NCBI RefSeq assembly: GCF_001042675.1
Contig: NZ_AP012333.1
Coordinates: 1,116,001-1,180,000 of the forward strand
Direction of reading: 5' to 3'
Origin: Parascardovia denticolens DSM 10105 = JCM 12538
GTDB taxonomy: Bacteria > Actinomycetota > Actinomycetes > Actinomycetales > Bifidobacteriaceae
DNA length: 64,000 nt
Shown here: positions 1 through 8,668 of the stretch, piece by piece
Position numbering within the stretch: position 1 is the stretch's first letter
How the letters are laid out: every line of letters begins with the position of its first letter
Notes under the pieces: model-generated
Seen by the model: the letters and a program-made list of their open reading frames with translations, nothing else
The model's database searches: none
What the model was told of the DNA's origin: nothing
Position numbers and translations under genes: made by a program

Positions 1-1
1 T

Positions 2-310
2 CGCATCGTCAGCTACATCGGCAATTACACCGCCCAAATGGGTGGCTGCGACGTAATCACCTTCACCGCCGGCGTGGGCGAGAACGACGCCGCCGTGCGC
101 GAAGCCATCTGCGATAAGCTGGCTCCCTTCGGAGTCAAGCTGGACAAGGAGAAGAACGACACGCGTTCCAGCGAACCCCGCGTCATCTCCGCCCCCGACA
201 GCTCCGTGGTCATCGCCGTCGTCCCCACCAACGAAGAGCTGGCCATCGCCCGTAAGGTGGCCAAGCTGGCCGAAGAAGGCGACGCTTACGGCAACAAGTT
301 CGAGCGTTAA
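2..310 (+). CDS. ackA: Acetate kinase, C-terminal part (cut by window edge)
   Basis: Only the last 102 codons are present. The reading frame is open from base 2 to the TAA at 308-310. Acetate kinase interconverts acetyl phosphate plus ADP and acetate plus ATP, the ATP-yielding last step of the bifidobacterial phosphoketolase (bifid) pathway. The segment carries the family motif FTAGVGEN (about 14-21 residues after the ATG at 38), which lies in the nucleotide-binding half, followed by VREAICDKL and the conserved C-terminal NEELAIAR. A terminator follows about 40 bases after the stop. Family assignment is secure; the N-terminal half lies outside the window. Confidence 0.93.
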   Translation, partial: RIVSYIGNYTAQMGGCDVITFTAGVGENDAAVREAICDKLAPFGVKLDKEKNDTRSSEPRVISAPDSSVVIAVVPTNEELAIARKVAKLAEEGDAYGNKFER

Positions 311-348
311 GTTTCGTCTTTCGCCCCTTCTTCTTTGAAATCGGGAAT

Positions 349-384
349 CCCCGGTCGAATCGGAAAGATTCGCCGGGGTTTTCC
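349..384 (+). terminator. Intrinsic terminator after ackA
   Basis: CCCCGG and CGAAT pair with ATTCGCCGGGG (one bulged T in the left arm), followed by TTTTCCTT. It sits 39 bases after the ackA stop, so it separates ackA from glgX. Confidence 0.8.
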
Positions 385-458
385 TTATTTAAGCGAGATT
401 TATATATTCATGGCACACGCCGGACGGTATATATCGCCATCAGTGAGATAATGGGAGT

Positions 459-2918
459 ATGCAAATTCGACCTGGTTCAACCTATCCTCTCGGCTCCACC
501 TATGATGGCACGGGCGTCAATTTCGCCCTCTTCTCCTCCGTCGCGACGAAAGTCGAACTCTGCCTGTTCGATGACTATGACAAGGAAACCCGCATCAACA
601 TCACCGAATGCAACACTTTCATCTGGCACATCTACCTTGTAGGCGTCCAGCCAGGGCAGCGCTACGGGTATCGGGTCTACGGCGACTACGATTCCTCCCG
701 CGGCCTGCGGTGCGACCCTTCCAAGCTCCTGCTCGACCCTTATGCCAAGGCCATCGAAGGCATGATCGATTCCGACGCCAGTCTCTTCTCTTACGACATC
801 AACAATCCGGCTGACCCCACCGCCCGTAACACCGCGGATTCGGCTGACCATACCATGAAATCGGTGGTCATCAACCCCTACTTCGACTGGGGCAATGACC
901 GCCACCCCGAAATCGCCTACAACGACAGCGTCATCTACGAAGCCCACGTCCGCGGCATGACCAACCTGAACACCCAGGTCCCGCCCGAACTGCGTGGCAC
1001 CTACGCCGGTCTGGCCCATCCCAGCGTCGTCTCCTACCTGAAAGACCTAGGCATCACCGCTCTGGAACTGATGCCTGTCCACCAATTCATCAACGACTCC
1101 TTCCTCCAAGCCAAGGGGCTCAACAATTACTGGGGTTACAACACCATCGGCTTCTTCGCCCCCCATAACGCCTACTCCAGCTCTGGCCAGCGCGGCCAGC
1201 AGGTGAATGAGTTCAAGACCATGGTCAAGGCCTACCATGACGCCGGCATCGAAATCATCCTGGACGTGGTCTACAACCATACGGCCGAAGGCAACGACAT
1301 GGGGCCCACCCTGAGTTTCAAAGGCATCGACAACTCATCTTACTACCGCCTGGTAGAAGGCGATGAGAGGCATTATTTCGATACCACCGGCACCGGGAAC
1401 TCCCTGCTCATGCGGTCCCCCAACACTCTGCAGCTGATCATGGATTCCTTGCGTTACTGGGTGACCGAGATGCATGTGGACGGCTTCCGTTTCGATCTAG
1501 CCGCCACCTTGGCCCGCCAGTTCTCCGACGTGGATAAGCTGTCCGCTTTCTTCGACATCATCCACCAAGACCCGGTCATCTCCAACGTCAAGCTGATCGC
1601 CGAACCTTGGGACGTGGGCTCAGGCGGTTACCAAGTGGGAGGTTTCCCTCCCCTTTGGTCGGAATGGAACGGCATGTACAGGGACACCGTCCGCGATTTC
1701 TGGCGTTCCCAGCCTTCCAAGCTGCCCGAATTCGCCAGCCGTCTGCTGGGCTCGTCCGACCTTTACCGGGCCGATGGTCGCCGCCCCATCGCCTCCATCA
1801 ACTTCATCACCGCCCACGACGGCTTCACCATGAACGACCTCGTCTCCTACAACGACAAGCACAACGACGCCAACGGGGAAGGCAACCGGGACGGGGATAA
1901 CAACAACCGTTCCTGGAACTGCGGGGTGGAAGGGCCTACCGACCTGGTCGACGTCAATGAGCTGCGCAGCCAACAGATGCGGAACTTCATGGCGACCATG
2001 ATGGTCTCCCAAGGCATCCCCATGATCGATGGCGGCGACGAGGTCATGCGCACCCAACAAGGCAATAACAACGCCTACTGCCAGGACAACGCCATCTCCT
2101 GGACCCACTGGGATCTGGATGACCGCCAACAGGACCTGCACGACTTCGTCGCCAAGATGGTCCACCTGCGCCTCAACCACCCGGTCCTCCACCGACGTAA
2201 GTTCTTCGACCCCAGCTCCGACGACGCTTCCATGCCTCAGGTGGAATGGTTCGACCATACCGGGCAGGTGATGGATCAGAACGACTGGAACAACTACAAC
2301 GCCCTGACCCTCATGGTCTTCCTCAATGGGCATGGCATCCCAGAGACCAACGATTACGGCGACCCCCTGGTGGACAACAACTTCATCCTCATCTTCAACG
2401 CCTACTACGAGCCTCTCATGTTCACCCTTCCTGGCGATGAATACGGCCGCAAGTGGAAGTTGATCGTCGACACCCATGACCAGTACGCCCCCGAACTTTC
2501 GTATGAAGGAGGATTCAGCATCATGGCCCAAGGCCGTAGCTTCCTCCTGCTCATGAGCGATGATGGCGAGGACTCGGTCGGTGCCCCGAACCCGGACTCT
2601 GCGGCTTCGGATGATTCCAGCAAATCCGCTCCTTCCGCGGAATCCGCTTCTTCGGCGGATGCGGACCAAAACTCAGAGGAAAGCGCATCAGCTGACTCCC
2701 TTGCTGAAACCCCTGCAGCGAATGCTCCGGAAGCCACGGCAGAGTCTACTTCAGAGGCTCCCTCAGATTCGGAGACTGACGGCTCGGAAGCTAACGAATC
2801 GGAAACGCCGTCCGCATCGGAAGCCGATGCGGCCCCCTCCTCATCCGATGAGTCTTCCTCCCCTGATTCCGACGCTTCCGCGAACCAGTCGGCGGACACG
2901 GCGCCGTCCGCTCAGTAG
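459..2918 (+). CDS. glgX: Glycogen debranching enzyme GlgX (isoamylase type) with acidic Ser/Ala tail
   Basis: 819 residues. It hydrolyses alpha-1,6 branches of glycogen or limit dextrin in the cytoplasm. An N-terminal CBM48 domain (TYPLGSTYDGTGVNFALFS, about 8-27) is followed by a GH13 barrel with the usual four signatures: DVVYNHTAEG (about 269), DGFRFDLA (nucleophile Asp, about 344), AEPWDVG (acid/base Glu, about 381) and NFITAHD (about 450). The catalytic core ends near residue 700. A tail of about 115 residues made almost wholly of Ser, Ala, Asp, Glu, Pro and Thr follows; GlgX enzymes usually lack it. Start: GGGAG lies directly against the ATG, which is tight, and an out-of-frame ATG lies at 451. 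It stands alone between terminators, with ackA upstream. Function is secure; the tail's role is unknown. Confidence 0.92.
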   Translation: MQIRPGSTYPLGSTYDGTGVNFALFSSVATKVELCLFDDYDKETRINITECNTFIWHIYLVGVQPGQRYGYRVYGDYDSSRGLRCDPSKLLLDPYAKAIEGMIDSDASLFSYDINNPADPTARNTADSADHTMKSVVINPYFDWGNDRHPEIAYNDSVIYEAHVRGMTNLNTQVPPELRGTYAGLAHPSVVSYLKDLGITALELMPVHQFINDSFLQAKGLNNYWGYNTIGFFAPHNAYSSSGQRGQQVNEFKTMVKAYHDAGIEIILDVVYNHTAEGNDMGPTLSFKGIDNSSYYRLVEGDERHYFDTTGTGNSLLMRSPNTLQLIMDSLRYWVTEMHVDGFRFDLAATLARQFSDVDKLSAFFDIIHQDPVISNVKLIAEPWDVGSGGYQVGGFPPLWSEWNGMYRDTVRDFWRSQPSKLPEFASRLLGSSDLYRADGRRPIASINFITAHDGFTMNDLVSYNDKHNDANGEGNRDGDNNNRSWNCGVEGPTDLVDVNELRSQQMRNFMATMMVSQGIPMIDGGDEVMRTQQGNNNAYCQDNAISWTHWDLDDRQQDLHDFVAKMVHLRLNHPVLHRRKFFDPSSDDASMPQVEWFDHTGQVMDQNDWNNYNALTLMVFLNGHGIPETNDYGDPLVDNNFILIFNAYYEPLMFTLPGDEYGRKWKLIVDTHDQYAPELSYEGGFSIMAQGRSFLLLMSDDGEDSVGAPNPDSAASDDSSKSAPSAESASSADADQNSEESASADSLAETPAANAPEATAESTSEAPSDSETDGSEANESETPSASEADAAPSSSDESSSPDSDASANQSADTAPSAQ

Positions 2919-2970
2919 ACGCCTTCTTGCCTTCAAGTCTCTTTATACCCTCTGATCGGCATTGATCCAG

Positions 2971-3003
2971 CGGGCCGGAAACCCAGGCTTCCGGCCCGAT
3001 TCT
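2971..3003 (+). terminator. Terminator-like hairpin after glgX
   Basis: CGGGCCGGAA pairs perfectly with TTCCGGCCCG across an 8-base loop, followed by ATTCTTC. It lies between convergent glgX and the minus-strand membrane gene and could serve both, though the T tract is weak. Confidence 0.65.
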
Positions 3004-3006
3004 TCA

Positions 3007-4170
3007 TCAAATGGCCGGATTGATGCGGGAGGAGGTCTCTTTGGAGGCGTTCTGGTAAAGGTCGGCGAACATCAGCATCTCCGCCTGCATGCGGTCGGAC
3101 TCCATGGCGGCGATCTGCCGGGAGAAGATGATGAACCAGCCCATGAAAAGGAGAACCGCCAAGGCCTCCACATTCGTCAGAGACGTCCCTCCCATGAACC
3201 AGTGGATGCCGGCCACCGCGATGATGACCACGATAAGGTCGGAGACCACATACATGGATTTTGGCAGCTGCGGGGCCAGCCACGGCAGAAGAAACATGAG
3301 CAGGGTCAAAGGCAGGGCGATGCCCCGGGCGCAGAGGTTGTGCAGAATGGGGTGCGGGGTGTAGCGGAAGAAGCCTACTCCGGAGAAGCAGAGGGCGGTC
3401 AGGAAAAGCAGGACGGACAGGACGAGGATCCGGGCCGCGAAATGCGGATACGGTTGGCTCTCCTCTTCTTTCCCGCCTCCGCCCTGGGTTTGCAGAAGGC
3501 CGGGATGGGACAGGGAGAGTCGGTAATGCACGATCAGTTCGGATACGGCGAAATAACTGATGATGATTATGCAGATTCCTCCCAAGATGACCGTGCAGTT
3601 GAACAGGGTCGCCCCCAGGGTGGTCCGGTCCCCCAGCTGGGAGAAGTTGTTCCGCCACCAGTTGTGGTCGTCCGAGGACATGCCCGCGGTGGTCACCCCT
3701 GAGACCACGAAGAAAGGCAAGAGGGAGGCGATGGTCTTGGCGCTCAGCTCATTGGCCTGGACGAAGGTGATGTATCCGGCAATGGCTGAGAGGCCTCCGG
3801 TCAACCAAATCAGGTAAGGGGAGAATTCCGATCCGAAGACGGCTGCGATGATGGTCAGGCTGGCCAAACTGACGAAGAAGATCGTGGACGTATCCACGAC
3901 GGTCAAAGAGATGATTTCCAGCAGACGGCGGACAGGAATCCACCACCCCTGGTGGGCTTCCCAGGAATGAGAGTGGCGGGCATAGCCGACGATGAAAGAG
4001 ACCCCGGCGAAAAAGGCGATGAAAATGGCGGCCATCACACGCCGACGACCGGCCACCTGCCAACTGGCTGAAGCATGATCCAGGAAGACCGACATGGACA
4101 AGGCAGAAAAGAACATACAAAAGAGCCCAGCCAGCAGACCGCCGGTCTCCGCACGCTGATTATCCCCCAT
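3007..4170 (-). CDS. Polytopic membrane protein, DUF998-like
   Basis: 387 residues with about ten hydrophobic segments (roughly 10-28, 45-64, 85-112, 117-135, 146-163, 183-208, then four more to residue 350). No catalytic motif is visible. The central NNFSQLGD followed by a hydrophobic helix with FN resembles DUF998 membrane proteins, which are usually only about 200 residues, so this may be a larger relative or an unrelated family. The C-terminal 35 residues are charged. It is monocistronic: the stop faces the glgX hairpin, and upstream is tRNA-Pro on the other strand. I do not know its function. Confidence 0.6.
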   Translation of the reverse strand: MGDNQRAETGGLLAGLFCMFFSALSMSVFLDHASASWQVAGRRRVMAAIFIAFFAGVSFIVGYARHSHSWEAHQGWWIPVRRLLEIISLTVVDTSTIFFVSLASLTIIAAVFGSEFSPYLIWLTGGLSAIAGYITFVQANELSAKTIASLLPFFVVSGVTTAGMSSDDHNWWRNNFSQLGDRTTLGATLFNCTVILGGICIIIISYFAVSELIVHYRLSLSHPGLLQTQGGGGKEEESQPYPHFAARILVLSVLLFLTALCFSGVGFFRYTPHPILHNLCARGIALPLTLLMFLLPWLAPQLPKSMYVVSDLIVVIIAVAGIHWFMGGTSLTNVEALAVLLFMGWFIIFSRQIAAMESDRMQAEMLMFADLYQNASKETSSRINPAI

Positions 4171-4262
4171 AGGGCCTCATTGTAGCTTGGTGTGTCGTCC
4201 AATGGTATACGTTATAGTAGAGAGGTCGTCAGGCAGAGACACGGTTTCTGGATGGCCACTTT

Positions 4263-4336
4263 CGGGCTGTAGCGCAGCTTGGTAGCGCGCCTGCTTTGGG
4301 TGCAGGATGTCGTGGGTTCAAATCCCGCCAGCCCGA
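4263..4336 (+). tRNA. tRNA-Pro (anticodon TGG)
   Basis: 74 nt. Acceptor arms CGGGCTG and CAGCCCG pair over seven base pairs with A as discriminator. The anticodon stem CCTGC/GCAGG encloses TTTGGGT with TGG at 34-36. The T arm is GTGGG TTCAAAT CCCGC. CCA is not encoded. Confidence 0.95.
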
Positions 4337-4415
4337 CTTTCGGTTTTCTTCTTTTTGTTTTTCCTTTTTGATTTTTCGCTTTCCGCTTTTCGCTTCCTGC
4401 TTGGTCGTCCTCGGT

Positions 4416-5336
4416 TCAGATCCTCAAAGTCCACGGGTCCGTATTGAGGTCCGTCAGAATAATCTCCGGCCGCATCGGTTCCCCGAAAGCCTCAGCGATG
4501 GCCTGGGGGATGTCGTGGATTCCGTATTGGCTGAGCCAGAGTTTCTCGATGGCCGAATGCGGGGTGTTGATGAAGGCGGGGCGGGCGTAGGAGGACCCGC
4601 TCAATCTGGCCTCATATGCGGCCTGTTGCCAAGCATCAGTGACCGGATGATGCCTCAGGTCGGAGGTCACATAGACGTCGGCTCCACAAGCGACCGCTTG
4701 ATCGATCATGGAATCGCCAGAACCGGGCAAAACGGCCACTTTCCTCACCGGCATGGCCAAGTCCCCGGCGACGGTGATCCCCAGTCGGGTGTCGGGCAGG
4801 ACCTGGGCCACTTTGCGGGCGAAGGCCTCCAAGGTCACACCAGCGGATGGATCAGCCTCGCAATCGCCGCCCAAACCGGTCTGAGGGACCAACCCGATCC
4901 TGCCCAGGCCCACAGGACCGGGAGCCGAAGGATCGTCGATGGAGTCCAAAGGGCCCTGGTCTTTCAGGCCCAACAGTTCCACGAAGGCCTGGGCCTGACC
5001 GCGGTAGGCGGAATCAGCGTTGGTATGCCCCACCCAAAGCCCACAATGACCTTCAATCAAGCGATTGACGATATCCCCACGGAAGCCTTGGCCCCCGACG
5101 GTATGGGTAGGGCGGAAGAAGAGGGGGTGATGGGTAATCAGAAGATCGGCCCCTTTGACCAAGGCGTCCTCCACCACCTCATAGGTCGGATCGACCGCGC
5201 AGTAGATGGTCCTCACCGGCCAGGAGTAATCACCGACGATAAGGCCGGGATGGTCCCAGTCCTCGGCGTAACGAAGAGGATAAAGCTCCTCCAAGATCTG
5301 GACCGCCTGCCTGAGATCAAGATTCATCGTCATCAT
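4416..5336 (-). CDS. NIF3-like dinuclear metal-centre protein (YbgI/DUF34)
   Basis: 306 residues. The family forms hexameric toroids with a two-metal centre; the cellular function is unsettled (often misnamed GTP cyclohydrolase I type 2). N-terminal WDHPGLIVGD (about 27-36), the metal-ligand segment LLITHHPLFF (about 65-74) and GHTNADSAYRG (about 102-112) are diagnostic. A C-terminal HSAIEKLW segment carries a further His. Start: AGGAAAGG lies 3 bases before the first of ATG ATG ACG ATG; the start could be the third ATG (5327). It is 129 bases downstream of polA on the same strand and may follow it in a transcript. Confidence 0.88.
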   Translation of the reverse strand: MMTMNLDLRQAVQILEELYPLRYAEDWDHPGLIVGDYSWPVRTIYCAVDPTYEVVEDALVKGADLLITHHPLFFRPTHTVGGQGFRGDIVNRLIEGHCGLWVGHTNADSAYRGQAQAFVELLGLKDQGPLDSIDDPSAPGPVGLGRIGLVPQTGLGGDCEADPSAGVTLEAFARKVAQVLPDTRLGITVAGDLAMPVRKVAVLPGSGDSMIDQAVACGADVYVTSDLRHHPVTDAWQQAAYEARLSGSSYARPAFINTPHSAIEKLWLSQYGIHDIPQAIAEAFGEPMRPEIILTDLNTDPWTLRI

Positions 5337-5339
5337 CTG

Positions 5340-5460
5340 CCTTTCCTATCGAAATCAGTCAATCGATCAACCGATTAATCCGCCAATCAGTTGACCTATC
5401 AATCTATCAGTTCATCCATCATTTCAACCGACTTAATCAACCAACCCGGACCGTTCTTCC
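5340..5460. repeat. Degenerate ATCA/TCAATC word array between polA and the NIF3-like gene
   Basis: The spacer is built of near-copies of TCAATC, ATCAACC and ATCAG (for example TCAATCGATCAACCGATTA and CTATCAATCTATCAG). No fixed period, no terminator and no gene are visible. Confidence 0.5.
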
Positions 5461-5465
5461 CGCTA

Positions 5466-8400
5466 TCAGTGGGCGGCCAGCTGCCAATCGGAGCCCACCC
5501 CGGTGGATACGTCCAAAGGCACGGCCAGCTTGACCGCATGCTCCATGGCCTCTTTGACCATGGCCGTCACCTGCTCCTGCTCCCCCGGGGCCAGCTCCAC
5601 CACCAACTCGTCATGAATCTGCAGGATGATGCGGCTTTTGACCCCCGCATCCTTCAAATCCTGATAGGCCTTCTTCATGGCGATCTTCATGATGTCGGCC
5701 GCGGATCCCTGGATGGGGGCGTTCAAGGCGGCGCGCTCGGCCGCATCCCGCAGCTGACGGCGGCTGGAACGCAAATCGGGGAAATACCGCCGACGCCCGA
5801 ACATGGTCTCCGTGTACCCGCGCTTCTTCGCCTGGGCGACCAAGGACTCCAAATAGTCGTGGACTTTGCCGAAGGTGGAAAAATACTTGGCCCGCAGGAT
5901 ATCGGCCTCGGCAGGGGAAATCCCCAGCTGCTGAGCCAGGCCGTAAGTGCTGAGCCCGTAAGCCAGGCCGTAACTCATGGCTTTGATGTGGCTGCGCTGG
6001 TCGGAGCTGATCTGGTCGATGGGGATCCCATAGACCAAGGAAGCCACATACTTGTGGAAGTCCGCCCCGGACCTGAAGGCCTCGATCAAGGCTTCATCCC
6101 CGGAAAGATGGGCCATCAGACGCAGTTCCACCTGGGAGTAATCGGAGCTGAGCAAAGACTCGAAGCCGTCCGAAGCCACGAAAGCGCCCCGGATCTCCCG
6201 GCCCTCCACGTTCCGATTGGGGATGTTCTGCAGGTTCGGATCCGTGGAGCTGAGCCGGCCGGTGGCGGCCACGGTCTGTTCGAAAGTGGTGTGGATCCGG
6301 CTATCGCGCACGTCGATCGCGTCGATGAGGGTCTGGACGATCTGCTTGAGTTTGTTGACCTCCCGGTGGCGCAGGAGGGCCCCCAGGAAGGCGTTGGCCC
6401 GTTCGTTATGGATGGACCGCATGTAGAGCTCCTGCAGGGCGGCGGCGTTGGTGGTCCGTCCTCCGCTTTTGGTCTTCTTGGTCGGGGTCAGACCCATGTC
6501 GTCGAAAAGGACGGCCTGCAGCTGTTTGGGGCTCTGCAGGTTGATCTCCTTGCCCGCTTCCTGCCAAGCGATTTGCTGGGCCTGCTCGGCCTGGGCGGAG
6601 AAGGATTCCCTCATCTGCTCCAGCCGGCTTTGGTCCACCCCGGCCCCGGTCATCTCCATAGCGGACAGGACCCGGGAGACGGGAAGCTCGATGGTTTTCA
6701 AGAGGTTGATCTGGCCCCGAGAGGCCAGGACCGGATGGAAGAGGTCATGCAGGGCCCTCAGATAAGCGCAATCCAAAGCGCAATCCGTCTCTTCCCGTTC
6801 CCTCTCCTCTTGACGGGGATCGGCGGGCTCCGGAGAAGGAGCCGAATTCTCGCCGGTTTCCTCATCCGACTCCAGCCCCAGGTCGAAAGCCCCCTGTTCG
6901 CTGGTCTTTTCCTTCGTCTCCCCCACATCCAGATGGAGGAATTTCTGAGCGTAATGCCGCAGGCCATCCACCTTGGCCGTAGCGTCCGGCTGGGCCAGGT
7001 AGGCTTCCAGCTTGGTGTCGGCCACGGGCAGGAAATCAGGGCCGCCGAGGGGCTGGCCTTGGTTGCGCAGGTTTGAGGTCAAGTGAAGCCAGCGTTTGAA
7101 GTCATGCAGGACTATATGGTCGGACTCCTGGCGCAGCAGCTGGTCGAGGGCCTCGATTAAAAGGTCGCTCCCCTGCCGGTAGAAATCGAAATCGTCATGA
7201 TGGAGGACCAGGCTGTGGCCTTCGGCGGTCATGATGGTCAGCGACTGCAGCCTGCTGGCCCCCTTCTCCACCCGACCACGGGCGTGCAGAAAGAAAGAGA
7301 GGTCATGATCATTCCTCCTCGCCTGGTCAGTCTGCTTTTTCCGCCCCGTCTGCGAGGACGAGGGGGCACGGGTCAAGTCGGTAATCCAATCCGTGGCCGC
7401 CGTCAAGCGCTTCTCCCAAGCTTCCTCCCTCTCTTTCTTCGCGGCCCCGAAGACGGGGGCAGGGGGAAGGGGAACCAAATCAGGTTGGATCAGGTCCACA
7501 TCGGCCGGATTAAGGTCGACCTCTTCCTCGAACCCTTCCGCCTGCCCTGGAAGAAGAGGGGTGGCCTTGGCCGATTCAGCCGGTGAGGAAGGAACGCCGG
7601 CCGAGGCCGCCTTCTTGCGACCCGGAGCCGGACCATAGGCCGCAGCGGCCAGCTTCTCATCCGCCCCTTCGGCCACAGCCATGGCGGTGATGATCCTCAA
7701 TTGGGTGTTCCGCCCGAATTGGAGGCGGCCGAATACATCCTTGACTTCATCCACCTTGGGCTGATGCAATTTGAACTCGTCCAGGCTGACGCCCAAATCC
7801 ACGTTCCGCACCAAGGCGTTCACCTTCCGGTTGAGCAGGACCTGGTCGATGTTGTCCCTCAGGGCCTGGCCCTTTTTCCCGCCGATTTCGTCGGCGTGCT
7901 CCACGATGCCGGCCAGTCCCCCGTATTCCTTGATCCACTTGGCCGCATAACCATCCCCCACTCCGGGGACCCCGGGGATGTTGTCCGCTTGTTCCCCCCG
8001 CATGGCGGCCAAATCCGGGTACTGCCCGGGGGTCACTTTGTATTTGGCGAAGACGGCGTCCGGGGTCATATGCTGCAAGTCCTTGAAATGATGGCCCGGA
8101 TACAGGACGGTGATGGAATCATCCACCAATTGGAAGGCGTCTCGGTCTCCGGAGAGGACGAAGGTCTCGAACCCCGCTTCCTCCCCCATGGTCGCCAAAG
8201 TGGCGATGATGTCATCCCCTTCGAACCCCTGCCTTTCCACATACGAGATGTCCAAGGCCTTGAGGACTTCCTGGATGAGGGGGAGCTGGCTCAACAGGTC
8301 TTCCGGGGCCGCGTCCCTGGTCCCTTTGTACTGGGGCAGCATCTGATTGCGGAAAGTGCCGCCTTTCACGTCGAAGGCGATGGCCACATGACTAGGTTTC

Positions 8401-8594
8401 TCATCCCGCAAGACCTGGGCCAACATGGTGGTGAAACCGTAGATGGCATTGGTCGCCTGGCCGTCGGAAGTGCTGAAGCTGTCGGCGGGCAAAGCGAAAT
8501 AGGCGCGGAAGGCCAAGGAATGCCCGTCGACGACCAGGAGCCGTCGGTCGAAAGTGCTGTCGGAGGAATCGTGAGAGGAAGGGGTTTCAGTCAT
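5466..8594 (-). CDS. polA: DNA polymerase I
   Basis: 1042 residues, longer than the usual 900-930. It fills gaps and removes RNA primers in replication and excision repair. Domains in order: 5'-3' exonuclease (about 15-305; VVDGHSLAFRAYF, EGDDIIATLA, MRGEQADNIPGVPGVG), a low-complexity acidic and basic linker (about 310-410), a 3'-5' exonuclease fold lacking its catalytic acidic motifs (about 415-620, with an inserted Glu-rich loop), then family A polymerase: motif A DYSQVELR, motif B KAMSYGLAYG, motif C QIHDELVVE. It is therefore probably not proofreading, as in several Actinobacteria. Start: no good ribosome site; a TAAAAT hexamer ends 6 bases before the ATG, so the message may be leaderless. 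Confidence 0.95.
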   Translation of the reverse strand: MTETPSSHDSSDSTFDRRLLVVDGHSLAFRAYFALPADSFSTSDGQATNAIYGFTTMLAQVLRDEKPSHVAIAFDVKGGTFRNQMLPQYKGTRDAAPEDLLSQLPLIQEVLKALDISYVERQGFEGDDIIATLATMGEEAGFETFVLSGDRDAFQLVDDSITVLYPGHHFKDLQHMTPDAVFAKYKVTPGQYPDLAAMRGEQADNIPGVPGVGDGYAAKWIKEYGGLAGIVEHADEIGGKKGQALRDNIDQVLLNRKVNALVRNVDLGVSLDEFKLHQPKVDEVKDVFGRLQFGRNTQLRIITAMAVAEGADEKLAAAAYGPAPGRKKAASAGVPSSPAESAKATPLLPGQAEGFEEEVDLNPADVDLIQPDLVPLPPAPVFGAAKKEREEAWEKRLTAATDWITDLTRAPSSSQTGRKKQTDQARRNDHDLSFFLHARGRVEKGASRLQSLTIMTAEGHSLVLHHDDFDFYRQGSDLLIEALDQLLRQESDHIVLHDFKRWLHLTSNLRNQGQPLGGPDFLPVADTKLEAYLAQPDATAKVDGLRHYAQKFLHLDVGETKEKTSEQGAFDLGLESDEETGENSAPSPEPADPRQEEREREETDCALDCAYLRALHDLFHPVLASRGQINLLKTIELPVSRVLSAMEMTGAGVDQSRLEQMRESFSAQAEQAQQIAWQEAGKEINLQSPKQLQAVLFDDMGLTPTKKTKSGGRTTNAAALQELYMRSIHNERANAFLGALLRHREVNKLKQIVQTLIDAIDVRDSRIHTTFEQTVAATGRLSSTDPNLQNIPNRNVEGREIRGAFVASDGFESLLSSDYSQVELRLMAHLSGDEALIEAFRSGADFHKYVASLVYGIPIDQISSDQRSHIKAMSYGLAYGLSTYGLAQQLGISPAEADILRAKYFSTFGKVHDYLESLVAQAKKRGYTETMFGRRRYFPDLRSSRRQLRDAAERAALNAPIQGSAADIMKIAMKKAYQDLKDAGVKSRIILQIHDELVVELAPGEQEQVTAMVKEAMEHAVKLAVPLDVSTGVGSDWQLAAH

Positions 8595-8600
8595 GGTTCC

Positions 8601-8606
8601 ATTTTA
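8601..8606 (-). promoter_or_regulatory. Candidate -10 of polA, leaderless arrangement
   Basis: Read on the minus strand: TAAAAT, then GGAACC, then ATG. A -10 hexamer this close would put the transcription start at or next to the start codon. The -35 region is weak. Confidence 0.4.
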
Positions 8607-8668
8607 AAGGCCAGTGTCTATCAGTACGGAAGAAAGACACAGAGGGGGAAAAGAGGGCCAAGGAGGAC

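Noticed and set aside
5391-7076. 561-codon open frame on the plus strand
   Set aside because: Antisense to the polymerase domain of polA; low-complexity translation without family motifs, a by-product of high G+C codon use.
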